Shown: positions 8,966-18,946 of the stretch, piece after piece
Layout of the letters: every line of letters starts with the position of its first letter
How positions within the stretch are numbered: the first letter of the stretch is position 1
NCBI GenBank assembly: GCA_009693575.1
Contig: SHWZ01000005.1
Coordinates: forward strand, 19,082 to 83,081
DNA: 64,000 bases
Origin: Flavobacteriaceae bacterium
Lineage (GTDB): Bacteria > Bacteroidota > Bacteroidia > UKL13-3
Direction of reading: 5' to 3'
The notes under the pieces: generated by a model
What the model was told of the DNA's origin: nothing
The model's input: only the letters and a program-made list of their open reading frames with translations
The model's database searches: none
Translations under genes and position numbers: made by a program

Positions 8966-10561
8966 ATGAGACACATGAATAAAAAGCTACAAAAAAATCT
9001 TTATACAATAGTTTTTGTGTGTGTCAGCCTCGGGGCATTTGCTCAAGGTCAACAAGCAGACAAATACTTATACGTGAGCAAGCAGACTGGTGAGTTTTGC
9101 CAGTTTCAAGGCGGTCAGGGTAAAACTACTGATAAGTATGAGCATGGTGGAGTAACCAATGTGGTTGTGGATGGCCCCATCCAATATCAGGTGAACCCTG
9201 CCGACATGACCATAGGCATTAACCAAACCAAGAACTGGCAAGGTAAAGTGTGGCCAATCTTGGCACAATGCCCTGCTCCAGGTAACTCTGTGTGGTCAAA
9301 GCTAATAGCCCACTACGATGTGACCTATAGCCGCCCTCAAGGGGTTGGTATGGGTGGCAATGTGCAATCTACCTACGAATGTGGTGCAGGTTCTATTGAC
9401 GATGGCTGTGCATTTCACGGCCCTGCTGGTGGCACCCACGAAATAATAAATAAGATTGGTACTGAAGAACAGCCTTTCGAGGTGTTCAGTATCAACTGTG
9501 TTATTCCTGCGGCATTCACTTGCCAAAATGGAACAGCTACTCTTCATGCTGACATTTACCCTGGAAACGGTGGCGATGTTACTTGGCAGACTCCTTTTGG
9601 GCAGTTGCAAGGAAATGACATCACTGTGAACCTCCCCGCCAATTTTAACAATATACCTGTAACTGCTACTTATACTGTATGTGGTTGCAGTTACACAGCC
9701 CAAGGCGTTATTCGTCCTAATAATTTTACTGGCTTTGGTCTACCTTGCTGCGTTAGCGGTACACAAGTTGTGGCCAATATAGCTGTTCTTCAGTTCGATG
9801 GCCCGTGTTGGCCTCCAGTAGTCTTCAGCCAAGCGGCTGTAGCCCCAATGCCCGACATGATGACTGCCGCACACACGGTTACGGCAATTTCGAATGGAGT
9901 GCCTTTTGTGGCTTCGACTGTGGCAGTTGCCGAAAACAATACTTGGACATACACCCCACTTGCAGTTGACTTTACCAAACTGGGCAAAATAGTAGAGACT
10001 ATTGCCGATGCTGTGAAAAGCGTATCCGGCTCCCCATTTAGCCCAAGTGTAAATGTTACTGGTCAAATAAACATAGGCTCTGGAAAAATTTGTTGCCCAG
10101 GATTACCGAATTGCGTTCAAAACGCTGACAAAATTGAAGGACAAGTAGGTGTGGGAGCTTCTTTAAGTTGCCGATTCCCAGTATACGGAATACCTTATGT
10201 AGCCTCACTCGATGCTTTGCTTGATGTGGGGGTAAATGCTTCAGTAGGAGCAAATATAACAACTACTTGTACGGACCCTAAGGCTTGTATTACAGGAGCT
10301 GCTTCACTCACTCTTGGCCTTGGCCTTGGCCTGTCGCTAGCTGGTGGACTTGTAACCGCCGACCTGCGTGCAGTAGTCGAAGGTGCAGGGGTTGAACTCC
10401 AATATTGTTTTTTACCTGCACCTGCTACAGCAGCCTATACAGTAACCCTTGGCAAGATAAAAATTGTTGGGTCAGTTACTACGCTAGAAATATTCAACTA
10501 CTCGGTAGAGTATGTATTGTTTGAAGGCTGGCAGTCGGGCCCGCATCCAATCAATCTTTAA
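8966..10561 (+). CDS. Secreted Cys-rich protein with hydrophobic Gly-rich segment, unknown function
   Basis: Signal peptide NLYTIVFVCVSLGAFAQGQQ; many Cys; GAASLTLGLGLGLSLAGGLV segment; good upstream promoter. Confidence 0.8.
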   Translation: MRHMNKKLQKNLYTIVFVCVSLGAFAQGQQADKYLYVSKQTGEFCQFQGGQGKTTDKYEHGGVTNVVVDGPIQYQVNPADMTIGINQTKNWQGKVWPILAQCPAPGNSVWSKLIAHYDVTYSRPQGVGMGGNVQSTYECGAGSIDDGCAFHGPAGGTHEIINKIGTEEQPFEVFSINCVIPAAFTCQNGTATLHADIYPGNGGDVTWQTPFGQLQGNDITVNLPANFNNIPVTATYTVCGCSYTAQGVIRPNNFTGFGLPCCVSGTQVVANIAVLQFDGPCWPPVVFSQAAVAPMPDMMTAAHTVTAISNGVPFVASTVAVAENNTWTYTPLAVDFTKLGKIVETIADAVKSVSGSPFSPSVNVTGQINIGSGKICCPGLPNCVQNADKIEGQVGVGASLSCRFPVYGIPYVASLDALLDVGVNASVGANITTTCTDPKACITGAASLTLGLGLGLSLAGGLVTADLRAVVEGAGVELQYCFLPAPATAAYTVTLGKIKIVGSVTTLEIFNYSVEYVLFEGWQSGPHPINL

Positions 10562-10583
10562 TTTTTCAAGACCCATTGAAGTC

Positions 10584-11507
10584 ATGAAAAATATCATTCT
10601 AGCAAGTTTGATGGTGAATACATTCATCGCCGTCTCAGCAGAAGACCGCATCCCCAAGTTTGAGGTTGCTCCGGTTGAAGTAGCTTTTTCTGCCACATTC
10701 ACTGGAATACAGCCTGATGCCTCGCACAAGTCAGGCGACAACCTTATTTACAAATTCACCGGCCAAGTGTTTGGCCCTGGAATGGACGGACAACTACAAC
10801 TCGAAGGTTTCAGCGGCAAAACAGACCGCAAGACACCTTGGGAAACACTCACCGAACTGGTGAACGCATACAAAAGGAAAGACTACGAAAAGATAATGTC
10901 CTTATATAGCAAAGTCAGCCGCGATGATTTGGATGCTATGCTGGCTGGCGACATGAAAGACAAATACCTGAACCATATAGGCAAAATACAGTCAGCACAG
11001 ATTATTGCTGGATTTGAATACAAAGGTGGTTTCTTGGTAATATACCAAGCCAAGGGAATAGGCATGAGCACCTGCTACATGACCCAAAGCAAAAAGAAGT
11101 TTCTGATTACTGCTTTCAAAGACGATGGCCCTGAGTCTTGGAACCTGTCACTATATTTCAAGTTCAAGCCTGAGCCAATGAAGCAACCTGAATTGATTAC
11201 CAAAATGGATAGCTTTGAAGTATCAGACAGCAAAAGCTTTTCGTTCCGCCTGAGCAAGCCCGGCAATTGGCTGGTGGTGTTCAAAGACAAAGTAGGCGAA
11301 GGCACTCTTTATAATGCCCAAGATGGTAGCAACGGCGATGTAAACAAAGAAGAAGGTGTAATGGATGTGGAGTTCAACAGCCGCAAGGTTTCGTCAAACA
11401 AAGACTACACACTCTACGCGGTGGAAACAAACTACCCCGTAACCATGGTGACCGAAACATTGATAAAAAATGCCATGAGGTTTGGCTTCAGGGTTTACAA
11501 GAAATAA
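10584..11507 (+). CDS. Secreted/periplasmic hypothetical protein, partner of the preceding gene
   Basis: MKNIILASLMVNTFIAVSA signal peptide; ORF follows 8966-10561 closely and is followed by a hairpin terminator. Confidence 0.78.
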   Translation: MKNIILASLMVNTFIAVSAEDRIPKFEVAPVEVAFSATFTGIQPDASHKSGDNLIYKFTGQVFGPGMDGQLQLEGFSGKTDRKTPWETLTELVNAYKRKDYEKIMSLYSKVSRDDLDAMLAGDMKDKYLNHIGKIQSAQIIAGFEYKGGFLVIYQAKGIGMSTCYMTQSKKKFLITAFKDDGPESWNLSLYFKFKPEPMKQPELITKMDSFEVSDSKSFSFRLSKPGNWLVVFKDKVGEGTLYNAQDGSNGDVNKEEGVMDVEFNSRKVSSNKDYTLYAVETNYPVTMVTETLIKNAMRFGFRVYKK

Positions 11508-11525
11508 CCATAGATAACTTGACGA

Positions 11526-11554
11526 AAAGGCCGCTTACTTTGGGCGGCTTTTTT
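11526..11554 (+). terminator. Rho-independent-like terminator after the secreted-protein pair
   Basis: aaaggccgcttactttgggcggctttttt: GCCGC/GCGGC stem followed by T run. Confidence 0.75.
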
Positions 11555-11560
11555 AGTGTA

Positions 11561-13174
11561 TCAATGTTGAACTACTAACTTAATTGGTCTACTTAAGCCG
11601 ATTTGCAACACATAAATTCCCGCAGCTAAATCTGCAATACGAAGGAGATTAATCCCTGCATGTAGCTGCTGATTTAATAGTGCTTTACCACTAATGTCAA
11701 TTATGTTGGCAACGGCGATATTCGTTATTTCTATTGAAATTACATCAGTCGCCGGATTTGGAAAAACGTTTAATTGCCTTGAGGCAACTTCTGCCACACC
11801 AATAGTACAGTTCATATCATTCAAGTATTTCAACGGCTTGTAGGCATTCAGTCGGCCACCGCTTTTGGTGATGGTGGCAAGGGCAGTATTTGAGTCTGTA
11901 TTGTTGAGCAGGATGCTGATAAGATCGGAAGCTATGGAGTCAGGCTTTTGGTTGTATAAGTGCAAATACTTGGGGCAAGCTGCCGAAAACATCAAACCCA
12001 CCACCCCTGCTACTTGCGGACTGGCAAAGGAAGTGCCGCCGTCTTCGGTATATCCGTTGGAGGTGGTGGTGCAGAGTATATCTACTCCAGGAGCTGCAAT
12101 ATCCACTGCGTTTTTGCCGTAGCCACAGCCATTAACCTTTTTGTCGTCACGGTCGGTACTTGTCACCATTATCAAAAACTTGCTGGAGCAACTTGTTGGA
12201 ATATCAAAGCTGGTGTCAATATTTTGAGAGAAGTTGGAAGTGCTTGCCACCGAAATTATCCCCGCCTTGCCCAGCGAATCATACATTCTGCACCAAATAG
12301 GGAAATCAGCAGGCATGCCAAAATCAACCCCAAAGGAGGAGTTGACACAGACCACAAAAGCCCCCTTTTGTCCGTTGCTGTTGTTATACATCCTTCTCAT
12401 TTTCAGGATATATGCATAACTCTCCACCACACTGCTTTCTACATTGGTGAAGCAGGCCACAGGCAGCATCTTTATGTTCCAGTTCACACCCGAAATGCCA
12501 ATCTTATTATTACCCGTTGCCCCAATAATACCCATCACTTGTGTGCCGTGGGGAAGTGGGAGAATATTGTCGTTGCCATTGGGAACATCCAGCCCACGAT
12601 AGTCGTCTTTGTAGCCATTGCCGTCATCATCGAGGTTGTTGCCGGGTATTTCATTGCGGTTCACAAAAAGGTTGGCCACCAAGTCGGGGTGGTTCAAATC
12701 CATGCCGCCATCCACCATGGCTACCACAATGGTATCTCCATTTTTAGTGACCCCGCCTGTGCTAATGTCCCATGCTTTAGTAACGGCAATATCCGCCCCG
12801 GCAGTGCCACCATTTTGACCCGTATTCAGCAAACCGTATTGTTGGGCAAACAAGCTGTCGTTGGGTGTTTTGCTTCGCAATGTCACGCGGTGGTTTAGCT
12901 GCACTGCATCTACTTCGGGCAAGGTGTTCATTGCATCCAAGGCTTGCTCATCCGTATATTTTTTTGCATCATATTGCAGCAACCACAGCCCCATCTCCAT
13001 CGAAATCTTTTGCTTTACTTGGATGCCATCCGGCAAATGCGTGACAAGGGATTCAAAGTCATCAGCTTGTTTCAGGGCTACTATTAGTTCCCCGGCAACA
13101 GCATTGGTTTGTGCCGAAACACTCAACCGAAGAAGGCAGGAGAAAAGCAGAGGTGCTATTGTCAAACGGAGCAT
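11561..13174 (-). CDS. S8 (subtilisin-like) serine peptidase with T9SS type A sorting domain
   Basis: VAMVDGGMDLNHPDL, PHGTQVMGIIGA, GGTSFASPQVAGVVGLM triad motifs; C-terminus VFPNPATDVISIEI...GIYVLQI. Start set at the Met before LRLTIAPLLFSCLL. Confidence 0.92.
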   Translation of the reverse strand: MLRLTIAPLLFSCLLRLSVSAQTNAVAGELIVALKQADDFESLVTHLPDGIQVKQKISMEMGLWLLQYDAKKYTDEQALDAMNTLPEVDAVQLNHRVTLRSKTPNDSLFAQQYGLLNTGQNGGTAGADIAVTKAWDISTGGVTKNGDTIVVAMVDGGMDLNHPDLVANLFVNRNEIPGNNLDDDGNGYKDDYRGLDVPNGNDNILPLPHGTQVMGIIGATGNNKIGISGVNWNIKMLPVACFTNVESSVVESYAYILKMRRMYNNSNGQKGAFVVCVNSSFGVDFGMPADFPIWCRMYDSLGKAGIISVASTSNFSQNIDTSFDIPTSCSSKFLIMVTSTDRDDKKVNGCGYGKNAVDIAAPGVDILCTTTSNGYTEDGGTSFASPQVAGVVGLMFSAACPKYLHLYNQKPDSIASDLISILLNNTDSNTALATITKSGGRLNAYKPLKYLNDMNCTIGVAEVASRQLNVFPNPATDVISIEITNIAVANIIDISGKALLNQQLHAGINLLRIADLAAGIYVLQIGLSRPIKLVVQH

Positions 13175-13216
13175 AGTCGAAGTATTTTTTGTAGTAGTTA
13201 AATGCAATAAAGACCT

Positions 13217-13633
13217 TTAGGGTTGCACCAACTTTGGCACTAGGTCGAACGATTTTTTGCCATGTTTCATCTTCAAGGTATAATAGAAATCCAAGTTGGT
13301 TGACAGTAGAAAGGTGTCGCACCGTGTGCTGTCTTGCCGCTTGTAAAGCACAGCCTGGCAAGGTGGTTCGCCATCCAGCCACATCCGGCCATACACTTTC
13401 GATTGAGTGATATTTCCGCTGCTATCAATATGTATGTTCACTGGGTTTTTGCGATTGCTACCTGTGTAAAACAAGTCGAAATCGCCAGCTAAAAGAAAAG
13501 GTTTTGCCGTATCAATAGGTAGGGTAGAGTTGTCTTTTGTAGGCTTGATTGAAGCTTTAGGTATCATTTTTTTATCCTGCCCAGATTGGCCACTGCCAAA
13601 CAATACTATTGTGCAATAAATCCATTTTTTCAC
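13217..13633 (-). CDS. Hypothetical secreted protein
   Basis: 138-aa ORF with short hydrophobic N-terminus, divergent from tdk. Confidence 0.55.
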   Translation of the reverse strand: MKKWIYCTIVLFGSGQSGQDKKMIPKASIKPTKDNSTLPIDTAKPFLLAGDFDLFYTGSNRKNPVNIHIDSSGNITQSKVYGRMWLDGEPPCQAVLYKRQDSTRCDTFLLSTNLDFYYTLKMKHGKKSFDLVPKLVQP

Positions 13634-13668
13634 TGGGCAAAAGTAAAGTGGCTTCTACATTTGCCGCA

Positions 13669-14268
13669 ATGTTTATAGAACCACGCCGTAGTAAAGCCCA
13701 TCGTGGATGGATAGAGGTAGTATGCGGAAGTATGTTTTCGGGAAAGACTGAAGAACTCATTCGCCGTTTGAAACGAGCCAAGATTGCCAACCAAAAAGTT
13801 GAAATTTTCAAGCCTGCCATCGATGTTCGTTACGATGAAAAGAAAGTAGTAAGCCACGACCAAAATTCTATCATGAGCACCCCAGTAGCCAACAGCCTCG
13901 AAATTTTACCACTGATAAACAACATGGAAGTAGTAGGCATTGACGAAGCCCAGTTTTTCGATGAAGACCTGCCAGCAGTATGCGAAGCCATAGCCAACCG
14001 TGGCATCCGTGTCATAATTGCAGGTCTGGATATGGATTATTTGGGCAAACCATTTGGCCCCATGTCAGCATTGATGAGCATTGCTGAATATGTGACTAAG
14101 GTACATGCTATTTGCATGGTATGCGGTGATATTGCATCACACTCCTACCGCCACCACAAAGGCGACATATTGGTGATGCTTGGCGAACAAGATGTATATG
14201 AGCCTCGATGCAGGCAGTGTTTCGAAGAAGGCATGGTTAAAGAAAATCCTACCCTTTTCCCTGATTGA
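13669..14268 (+). CDS. tdk: Thymidine kinase
   Basis: [22 protein letters not shown] Walker [31 protein letters not shown], zinc cysteines (CMVCGD, PRCRQC). Confidence 0.95.
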   Translation: MFIEPRRSKAHRGWIEVVCGSMFSGKTEELIRRLKRAKIANQKVEIFKPAIDVRYDEKKVVSHDQNSIMSTPVANSLEILPLINNMEVVGIDEAQFFDEDLPAVCEAIANRGIRVIIAGLDMDYLGKPFGPMSALMSIAEYVTKVHAICMVCGDIASHSYRHHKGDILVMLGEQDVYEPRCRQCFEEGMVKENPTLFPD

Positions 14269-14276
14269 TGCCTCTA

Positions 14277-15239
14277 TCACTTCTTAAACACCCTCACAGC
14301 ACACCAGCCCAAAACGGGCAGGGTTAAAGTAGCAGCGAATGCAGTGATGCAAGGTAAGAAGCAGCAAAGTACCGCCGCAAATAGTAGGTAATACAAAGGA
14401 TAAAGCAGAATCAAAAAACCAAACAACATGGAGTCATAGAACACACTACCCTGGTTCAATTTGGCTGCAATTCTATTCAGAGGATAGTAAAATGGTGCAT
14501 TGCACAACCAGCCTAGCAAAGCAGGGGCAAGTAGCAGCAACCGAAGAAGCATCGGAGTATCGTGGTGCAGTTTCATCACCTTTTCTTTGTCCCAAGTCAG
14601 TGGCTTCATTCGGCCCTCCAGCAAGGTGTTGAATCGGTTGAGGCAAGCAGCATCCATGGATGGTTCCCCTACATCGGCAATAGCTATTGGTTTATCATAC
14701 ACCATCTCAAGGCTCTTGCCTGGCCCTGCAAATGAAGTATAGTTGAGCCCGGTTGGAATTATCCTCAGTTTGTCTTTTAGTTCAGGATCAAGAAATGCTT
14801 GCATGGCCACTCTTGCCAATCCTTTTTTCAAGGGTCTAAGTTTATACTCATGCACACAAAGGCCCTCCGGATAAAAATAGATGATGCCATTGTTTTTGAG
14901 TGTCTTTCGGCATAGTTCGAACAGTTCATCATTTTTCAGTACATGCTCACGTCCACCATCGTTTCCACGATATGCTGGAATCATATGCAGACCATTAAAA
15001 ATTTTACGAAGTAGCCCTTTTTTAAACACATCCCCTCGCACCACAGTATGGCCGGGTTCTTTCATCATAGCACCCTGAACCACGGTATCGAAAAAAGAGT
15101 TTGGGTGGTTGCTAGCCATTATTGCAGGCCCTTTCAGGTTTCGCACCCAATCAGGTGGCGTATTCCTTTTTTTGAAATAGATATAGGCAGCAGGCCTAGC
15201 CAGAAAGGTGGCAAATCGGTATAAAAAATTTGGTTTCAT
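14277..15239 (-). CDS. 1-acyl-sn-glycerol-3-phosphate acyltransferase family protein
   Basis: ASNHPNSFFD (NHxxxxD), YFYPEGLC motif, hydrophobic C-terminal region. Confidence 0.85.
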   Translation of the reverse strand: MKPNFLYRFATFLARPAAYIYFKKRNTPPDWVRNLKGPAIMASNHPNSFFDTVVQGAMMKEPGHTVVRGDVFKKGLLRKIFNGLHMIPAYRGNDGGREHVLKNDELFELCRKTLKNNGIIYFYPEGLCVHEYKLRPLKKGLARVAMQAFLDPELKDKLRIIPTGLNYTSFAGPGKSLEMVYDKPIAIADVGEPSMDAACLNRFNTLLEGRMKPLTWDKEKVMKLHHDTPMLLRLLLLAPALLGWLCNAPFYYPLNRIAAKLNQGSVFYDSMLFGFLILLYPLYYLLFAAVLCCFLPCITAFAATLTLPVLGWCAVRVFKK

Positions 15240-18067
15240 TACTTGCTCAAATACATACTTTTCTCTTTGTAAAGCTGCCTGAAGTAAGGGTCGTAAAGGT
15301 CCTTGATAAATAGGATGGCTTCGCCCGTTGATTTCATTTCTGGGCCCAGTTCTTTTTCAATTTCTGGAAACTTGTTGTAGGAGAAAACAGGTTCTTTGAT
15401 GGCAAATCCTTCCAGCTTTCGCATGATGTTGAAGTCTTTGAGTTTTTTAGCTCCGAGCATTACCTGCGTAGCTATGTTGATATAAGGAACTTGATAGGCT
15501 TTGGCAATGAAAGGCACGGTGCGGCTGGCTCGGGGGTTGGCTTCAATCACATACACATAGTTATCTTTGATGGCAAACTGTATATTCAACAATCCCCGAA
15601 TGTTCATGCTATGTGCCAGTTTCACCGCATAGTCGGTCATGGTTTTAACCACACCTGCATTCAACGTAAAAGGAGGCAGCACCGCCGATGAATCTCCGCT
15701 GTGAATTCCAGCGGGCTCTATGTGTTCCATCACTCCTATGATATGAACATCATCACCATCGCATATACAGTCCACCTCAGCTTCCTCAGCCCTGTCCAGA
15801 AAGTGGTCAATCAGCACCCGGTTGCCAGGAAGTTCCCTTAAAAGATTTACTACAGCAGTTTCAAGTTCCTCGTCGTTTATTACTATTTTCATGCCTTGTC
15901 CACCTAGCACATAGCTAGGTCTCACCAGCACAGGGTAGCCCACTTCCTTGGCCACTTGGATGGCTTCGTCAGCAGTTTCGGCAACTCCATATTGTGGGTA
16001 GGGGATGCCTAGTTCTTTGAGCAGGTCGCTAAACAATCCCCTGTCTTCGGCAGTGTCCATGTCCTCGTAGCTTGTGCCAATGATGGGTATGCTATGTTCT
16101 TTCAGTTTCTTGGAAAGTTTCAAGGCTGTTTGGCCACCCAGTTGCACAATTACCCCTTCTGGTTTTTCATGTAGAATTATCTCTCGCAAATGTTCCCAAA
16201 ATACTGGTTCAAAGTATAGCTTGTCGGCCATGTCGAAGTCTGTACTTACCGTTTCGGGGTTGCAATTTATCATGATAGCTTCGTAACCACATTCTTGAGC
16301 AGCCATCAGACCGTGTACACAGCTATAATCGAACTCGATGCCCTGCCCTATTCGGTTAGGCCCTGAACCCAGCACTATAATTTTTTTCTTGTTGGATGTT
16401 ATGGATTCGTTGCTTTCAGCTACTCGCTGCTCAAATGTACTATAAAAATAATTGGTACTACTCTCAAACTCTGCCGCACAGGTGTCCACCATTTTGTAAC
16501 TGCGTTTGATGTCCATCTCGTGGTAGCGTTTGTCGAACACTTCGTCTTCGGTGCAACCAACCAAATAAGCTATCTGCACATCACTGTAGCCCATGCGTTT
16601 CAGTTCGGCCATCAGCGGTATTGCTATATTCTGAATAGTATATCGCTTGGCCTCGATTTCAATAGTTACCAAGTCTTGCAACTGCATCAAAAACCAACGG
16701 TCAATCCGAGTTGCTTTTTCAATACTGCTAATTGGCACACCAAGGCTGAGGGCATCTTTGAGATGAAAAATTCGATCCCAACTTGGGTGAGCAAGGCTTT
16801 CCATTATCTGATCCAAATTGCGAAGCTGTTTTCCGTCAGCCCCCAAGCCTGAGCGGTTAATTTCCAAGCTCTGAATTGCTTTTTGCAAAGCCTCCAAGAA
16901 GCTGCGACCAATGCCCATTACTTCACCAACACTTTTCATTTGTATACCAAGTGTTTTATTCGCACCTTTGAATTTATCAAAATTCCAACGAGGTATTTTT
17001 ACTATTACATAATCCAACGCAGGCTCAAAGTATGCGGAAGTGGTTTTGGTCACTGGATTCATTAGCTCGTCCAATGTAAAACCAATGGCTAATTTGCTGG
17101 CTATTTTGGCTATGGGATAGCCTGTGGCTTTGCTTGCAAGAGCTGAAGATCGGCTTACCCGTGGATTGATTTCTACAGAGATGATTTCTTCGTCCTCTGG
17201 GTTCACAGCAAACTGCACATTGCAGCCACCAGCGAAGGTGCCTATACTCCGAATCATGTGGATGGCTTGACTTCGCATTTCTTGGAAACAAGTATCACTC
17301 AAAGTCATGGCAGGAGCTACTGTAATGCTATCTCCCGTATGTATTCCCATTGGGTCAAAATTTTCGATAGTACATATCACAGCCACGTTGTCATTACTGT
17401 CTCGTAGAAGCTCTAGTTCATATTCTTTCCAACCAATCACGGCTTTTTCAACCAAAACTTCATGGGTAGGGCTGGCCTTCAATCCACGCATCAAGGCAGT
17501 GTCAAAATCTTCTTTTTTATGAATAATTCCTCCACCATAGCCGCCCAAGGTATAGCTGGGGCGAATCACCAGAGGGAAACCGATTCGTTGGGCAATTTCC
17601 TTTCCCTCCAAAAAGGAATTAGCTACATCAGAAGGTGCGACACCCACCCCAATCTCAATCATCAATTTACGGAATTTGTCGCGGTTTTCGGTACTTTCTA
17701 TGGCTGCAATGTCAACCCCAATGATCCGCACTTTATACTTTTCCCAGATGCCGAGTTCGTCGGCTTCTTTACAAAGGTTGAGAGCAGTTTGGCCGCCCAT
17801 TGTTGGTAGCACTGCATCTATTTGTTGCTCCTCTAATATCTGTACAATGCTTTCAACCGTGAGCGGTTTCAAATACACATGGTCGGCCATCACCGGGTCG
17901 GTCATGATGGTTGCTGGATTGCTATTGATAAGTGTTACAGAAATTCCTTCTTCTCGAAGGGAGCGGGCTGCTTGGGTGCCGCTGTAGTCAAATTCGCAGG
18001 CTTGGCCTATGATTATGGGGCCTGAGCCAATGATGAGAACCGACTTTATTGAGTTGTCTTTGGGCAT
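15239..18067 (-). CDS. carB: Carbamoyl-phosphate synthase large subunit, lacking the C-terminal MGS-like regulatory domain
   Basis: Two ATP-grasp halves: LIIGSGPIIIGQACEFDYSGTQAARSLREEG and IVLGSGPNRIGQGIEFDYSCVHG; ends shortly after FKSTGEAILFIKDLY. Start at MPKDN rather than upstream. Confidence 0.95.
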   Translation of the reverse strand: MPKDNSIKSVLIIGSGPIIIGQACEFDYSGTQAARSLREEGISVTLINSNPATIMTDPVMADHVYLKPLTVESIVQILEEQQIDAVLPTMGGQTALNLCKEADELGIWEKYKVRIIGVDIAAIESTENRDKFRKLMIEIGVGVAPSDVANSFLEGKEIAQRIGFPLVIRPSYTLGGYGGGIIHKKEDFDTALMRGLKASPTHEVLVEKAVIGWKEYELELLRDSNDNVAVICTIENFDPMGIHTGDSITVAPAMTLSDTCFQEMRSQAIHMIRSIGTFAGGCNVQFAVNPEDEEIISVEINPRVSRSSALASKATGYPIAKIASKLAIGFTLDELMNPVTKTTSAYFEPALDYVIVKIPRWNFDKFKGANKTLGIQMKSVGEVMGIGRSFLEALQKAIQSLEINRSGLGADGKQLRNLDQIMESLAHPSWDRIFHLKDALSLGVPISSIEKATRIDRWFLMQLQDLVTIEIEAKRYTIQNIAIPLMAELKRMGYSDVQIAYLVGCTEDEVFDKRYHEMDIKRSYKMVDTCAAEFESSTNYFYSTFEQRVAESNESITSNKKKIIVLGSGPNRIGQGIEFDYSCVHGLMAAQECGYEAIMINCNPETVSTDFDMADKLYFEPVFWEHLREIILHEKPEGVIVQLGGQTALKLSKKLKEHSIPIIGTSYEDMDTAEDRGLFSDLLKELGIPYPQYGVAETADEAIQVAKEVGYPVLVRPSYVLGGQGMKIVINDEELETAVVNLLRELPGNRVLIDHFLDRAEEAEVDCICDGDDVHIIGVMEHIEPAGIHSGDSSAVLPPFTLNAGVVKTMTDYAVKLAHSMNIRGLLNIQFAIKDNYVYVIEANPRASRTVPFIAKAYQVPYINIATQVMLGAKKLKDFNIMRKLEGFAIKEPVFSYNKFPEIEKELGPEMKSTGEAILFIKDLYDPYFRQLYKEKSMYLSK

Positions 18068-18077
18068 TTTTTTTTTA

Positions 18078-18093
18078 TCCCGCCTGTGCGGGA
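18078..18093. repeat. Inverted repeat tcccgc-ctgt-gcggga in the carB leader
   Basis: Perfect 6-bp arms, adjacent to an A/T run directly before the carB start. Confidence 0.75.
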
Positions 18094-18161
18094 CATCCAA
18101 AAATGTGTTTGAGAAAGTGTTGCAAAATTAAGGGAAAATGGTTTTGTAGTCAGAACGATTC

Positions 18162-18830
18162 TATCCACAAAATGATGCTATACTTGATGCAAGCCACTGC
18201 ATGTCGAACCGTTCGTAGGGATACGAGGTATTAGGAAAAACGTCCAATTGTCGTTTCTTAAGCATTGAATAGTCATGTGCCGTATTGGCAACTCCTTCCG
18301 AAGTATCAAGGTCACCGATGCCAAGCCAGGGGAAGAATTGCCAAAACCTCTTCGCTCAGGTATTGCTTTGTTACTAAGTAAATAAGCAAGACGTTGGGTT
18401 TTTCCAGCAAATTTTTCCATCCATATATATGTGTTTTGCCCAACTGAGCTGCAAAAAGAGGAAGCTTTTCCTCTAGCTTTGAGGCATCCATCATGCGAAA
18501 TTTTTTAAAAAACTGCCTCATCCCTCTTCAGCATTGTTCCCAAAGTAAAAACCATGGAGACCCTTTCAAGGCTGGTATTTGCCAAATGTAAATCCATATA
18601 CCCACCCCTGATGTGGCCAAAAAGGTTGGCCTGCTTAATCTGGTTTTCATCCATAAATCTCAACCTGATCATCCAGAAACTGAATGCTGAATTCCTCAAT
18701 AAAAGCTATTTCGCCATCCCATAAAACTAAGGTGAGAAAATGCCCCAAGTTTGGCGGAGCATTTTTTTTTTAGTGAGTCAAATTGTTAGGTACATCCAAG
18801 TGCCTCTTGAAGGAGGATGAGTATGTTCAT
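18162..18830 (-). pseudogene. Multiply frameshifted protein-coding gene, unknown family
   Basis: Protein-like segments continue across frames: HLDVPNNLTH / NAPPNLGHFLTLVLWDGEIAFIEEFSIQFLDDQVEIYG / ENQIKQANLFGHIRGGYMDLHLANTSLERVSMVFTLGTMLKRDEAVF / KKFRMMDASKLEEKLPLFAAQLGKTHIYGWKNLLEKPNVLLIYLVTKQYLSEEVLA / FWQFFPWLGIGDLDTSEGVANTAHDYSMLKKRQLDVFPNTSYPYERFDMQWLASSIASFCG. Confidence 0.7.
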
Positions 18831-18946
18831 AGCAGTGAGCAAAGAATATTCAGCAACATAAAATTCATTTATTCAGCATTGCCATAGCGTACTTTTGAAA
18901 TCTAATCTTTTTCAATTGTCCAAGTACGATTCATTATATTAATAAT

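Noticed and set aside
11960-12898. 312-aa plus-strand ORF antisense to the S8 peptidase
   Set aside because: Complement of a clearly coding gene with catalytic motifs; His/Ile-rich composition typical of shadow ORFs.
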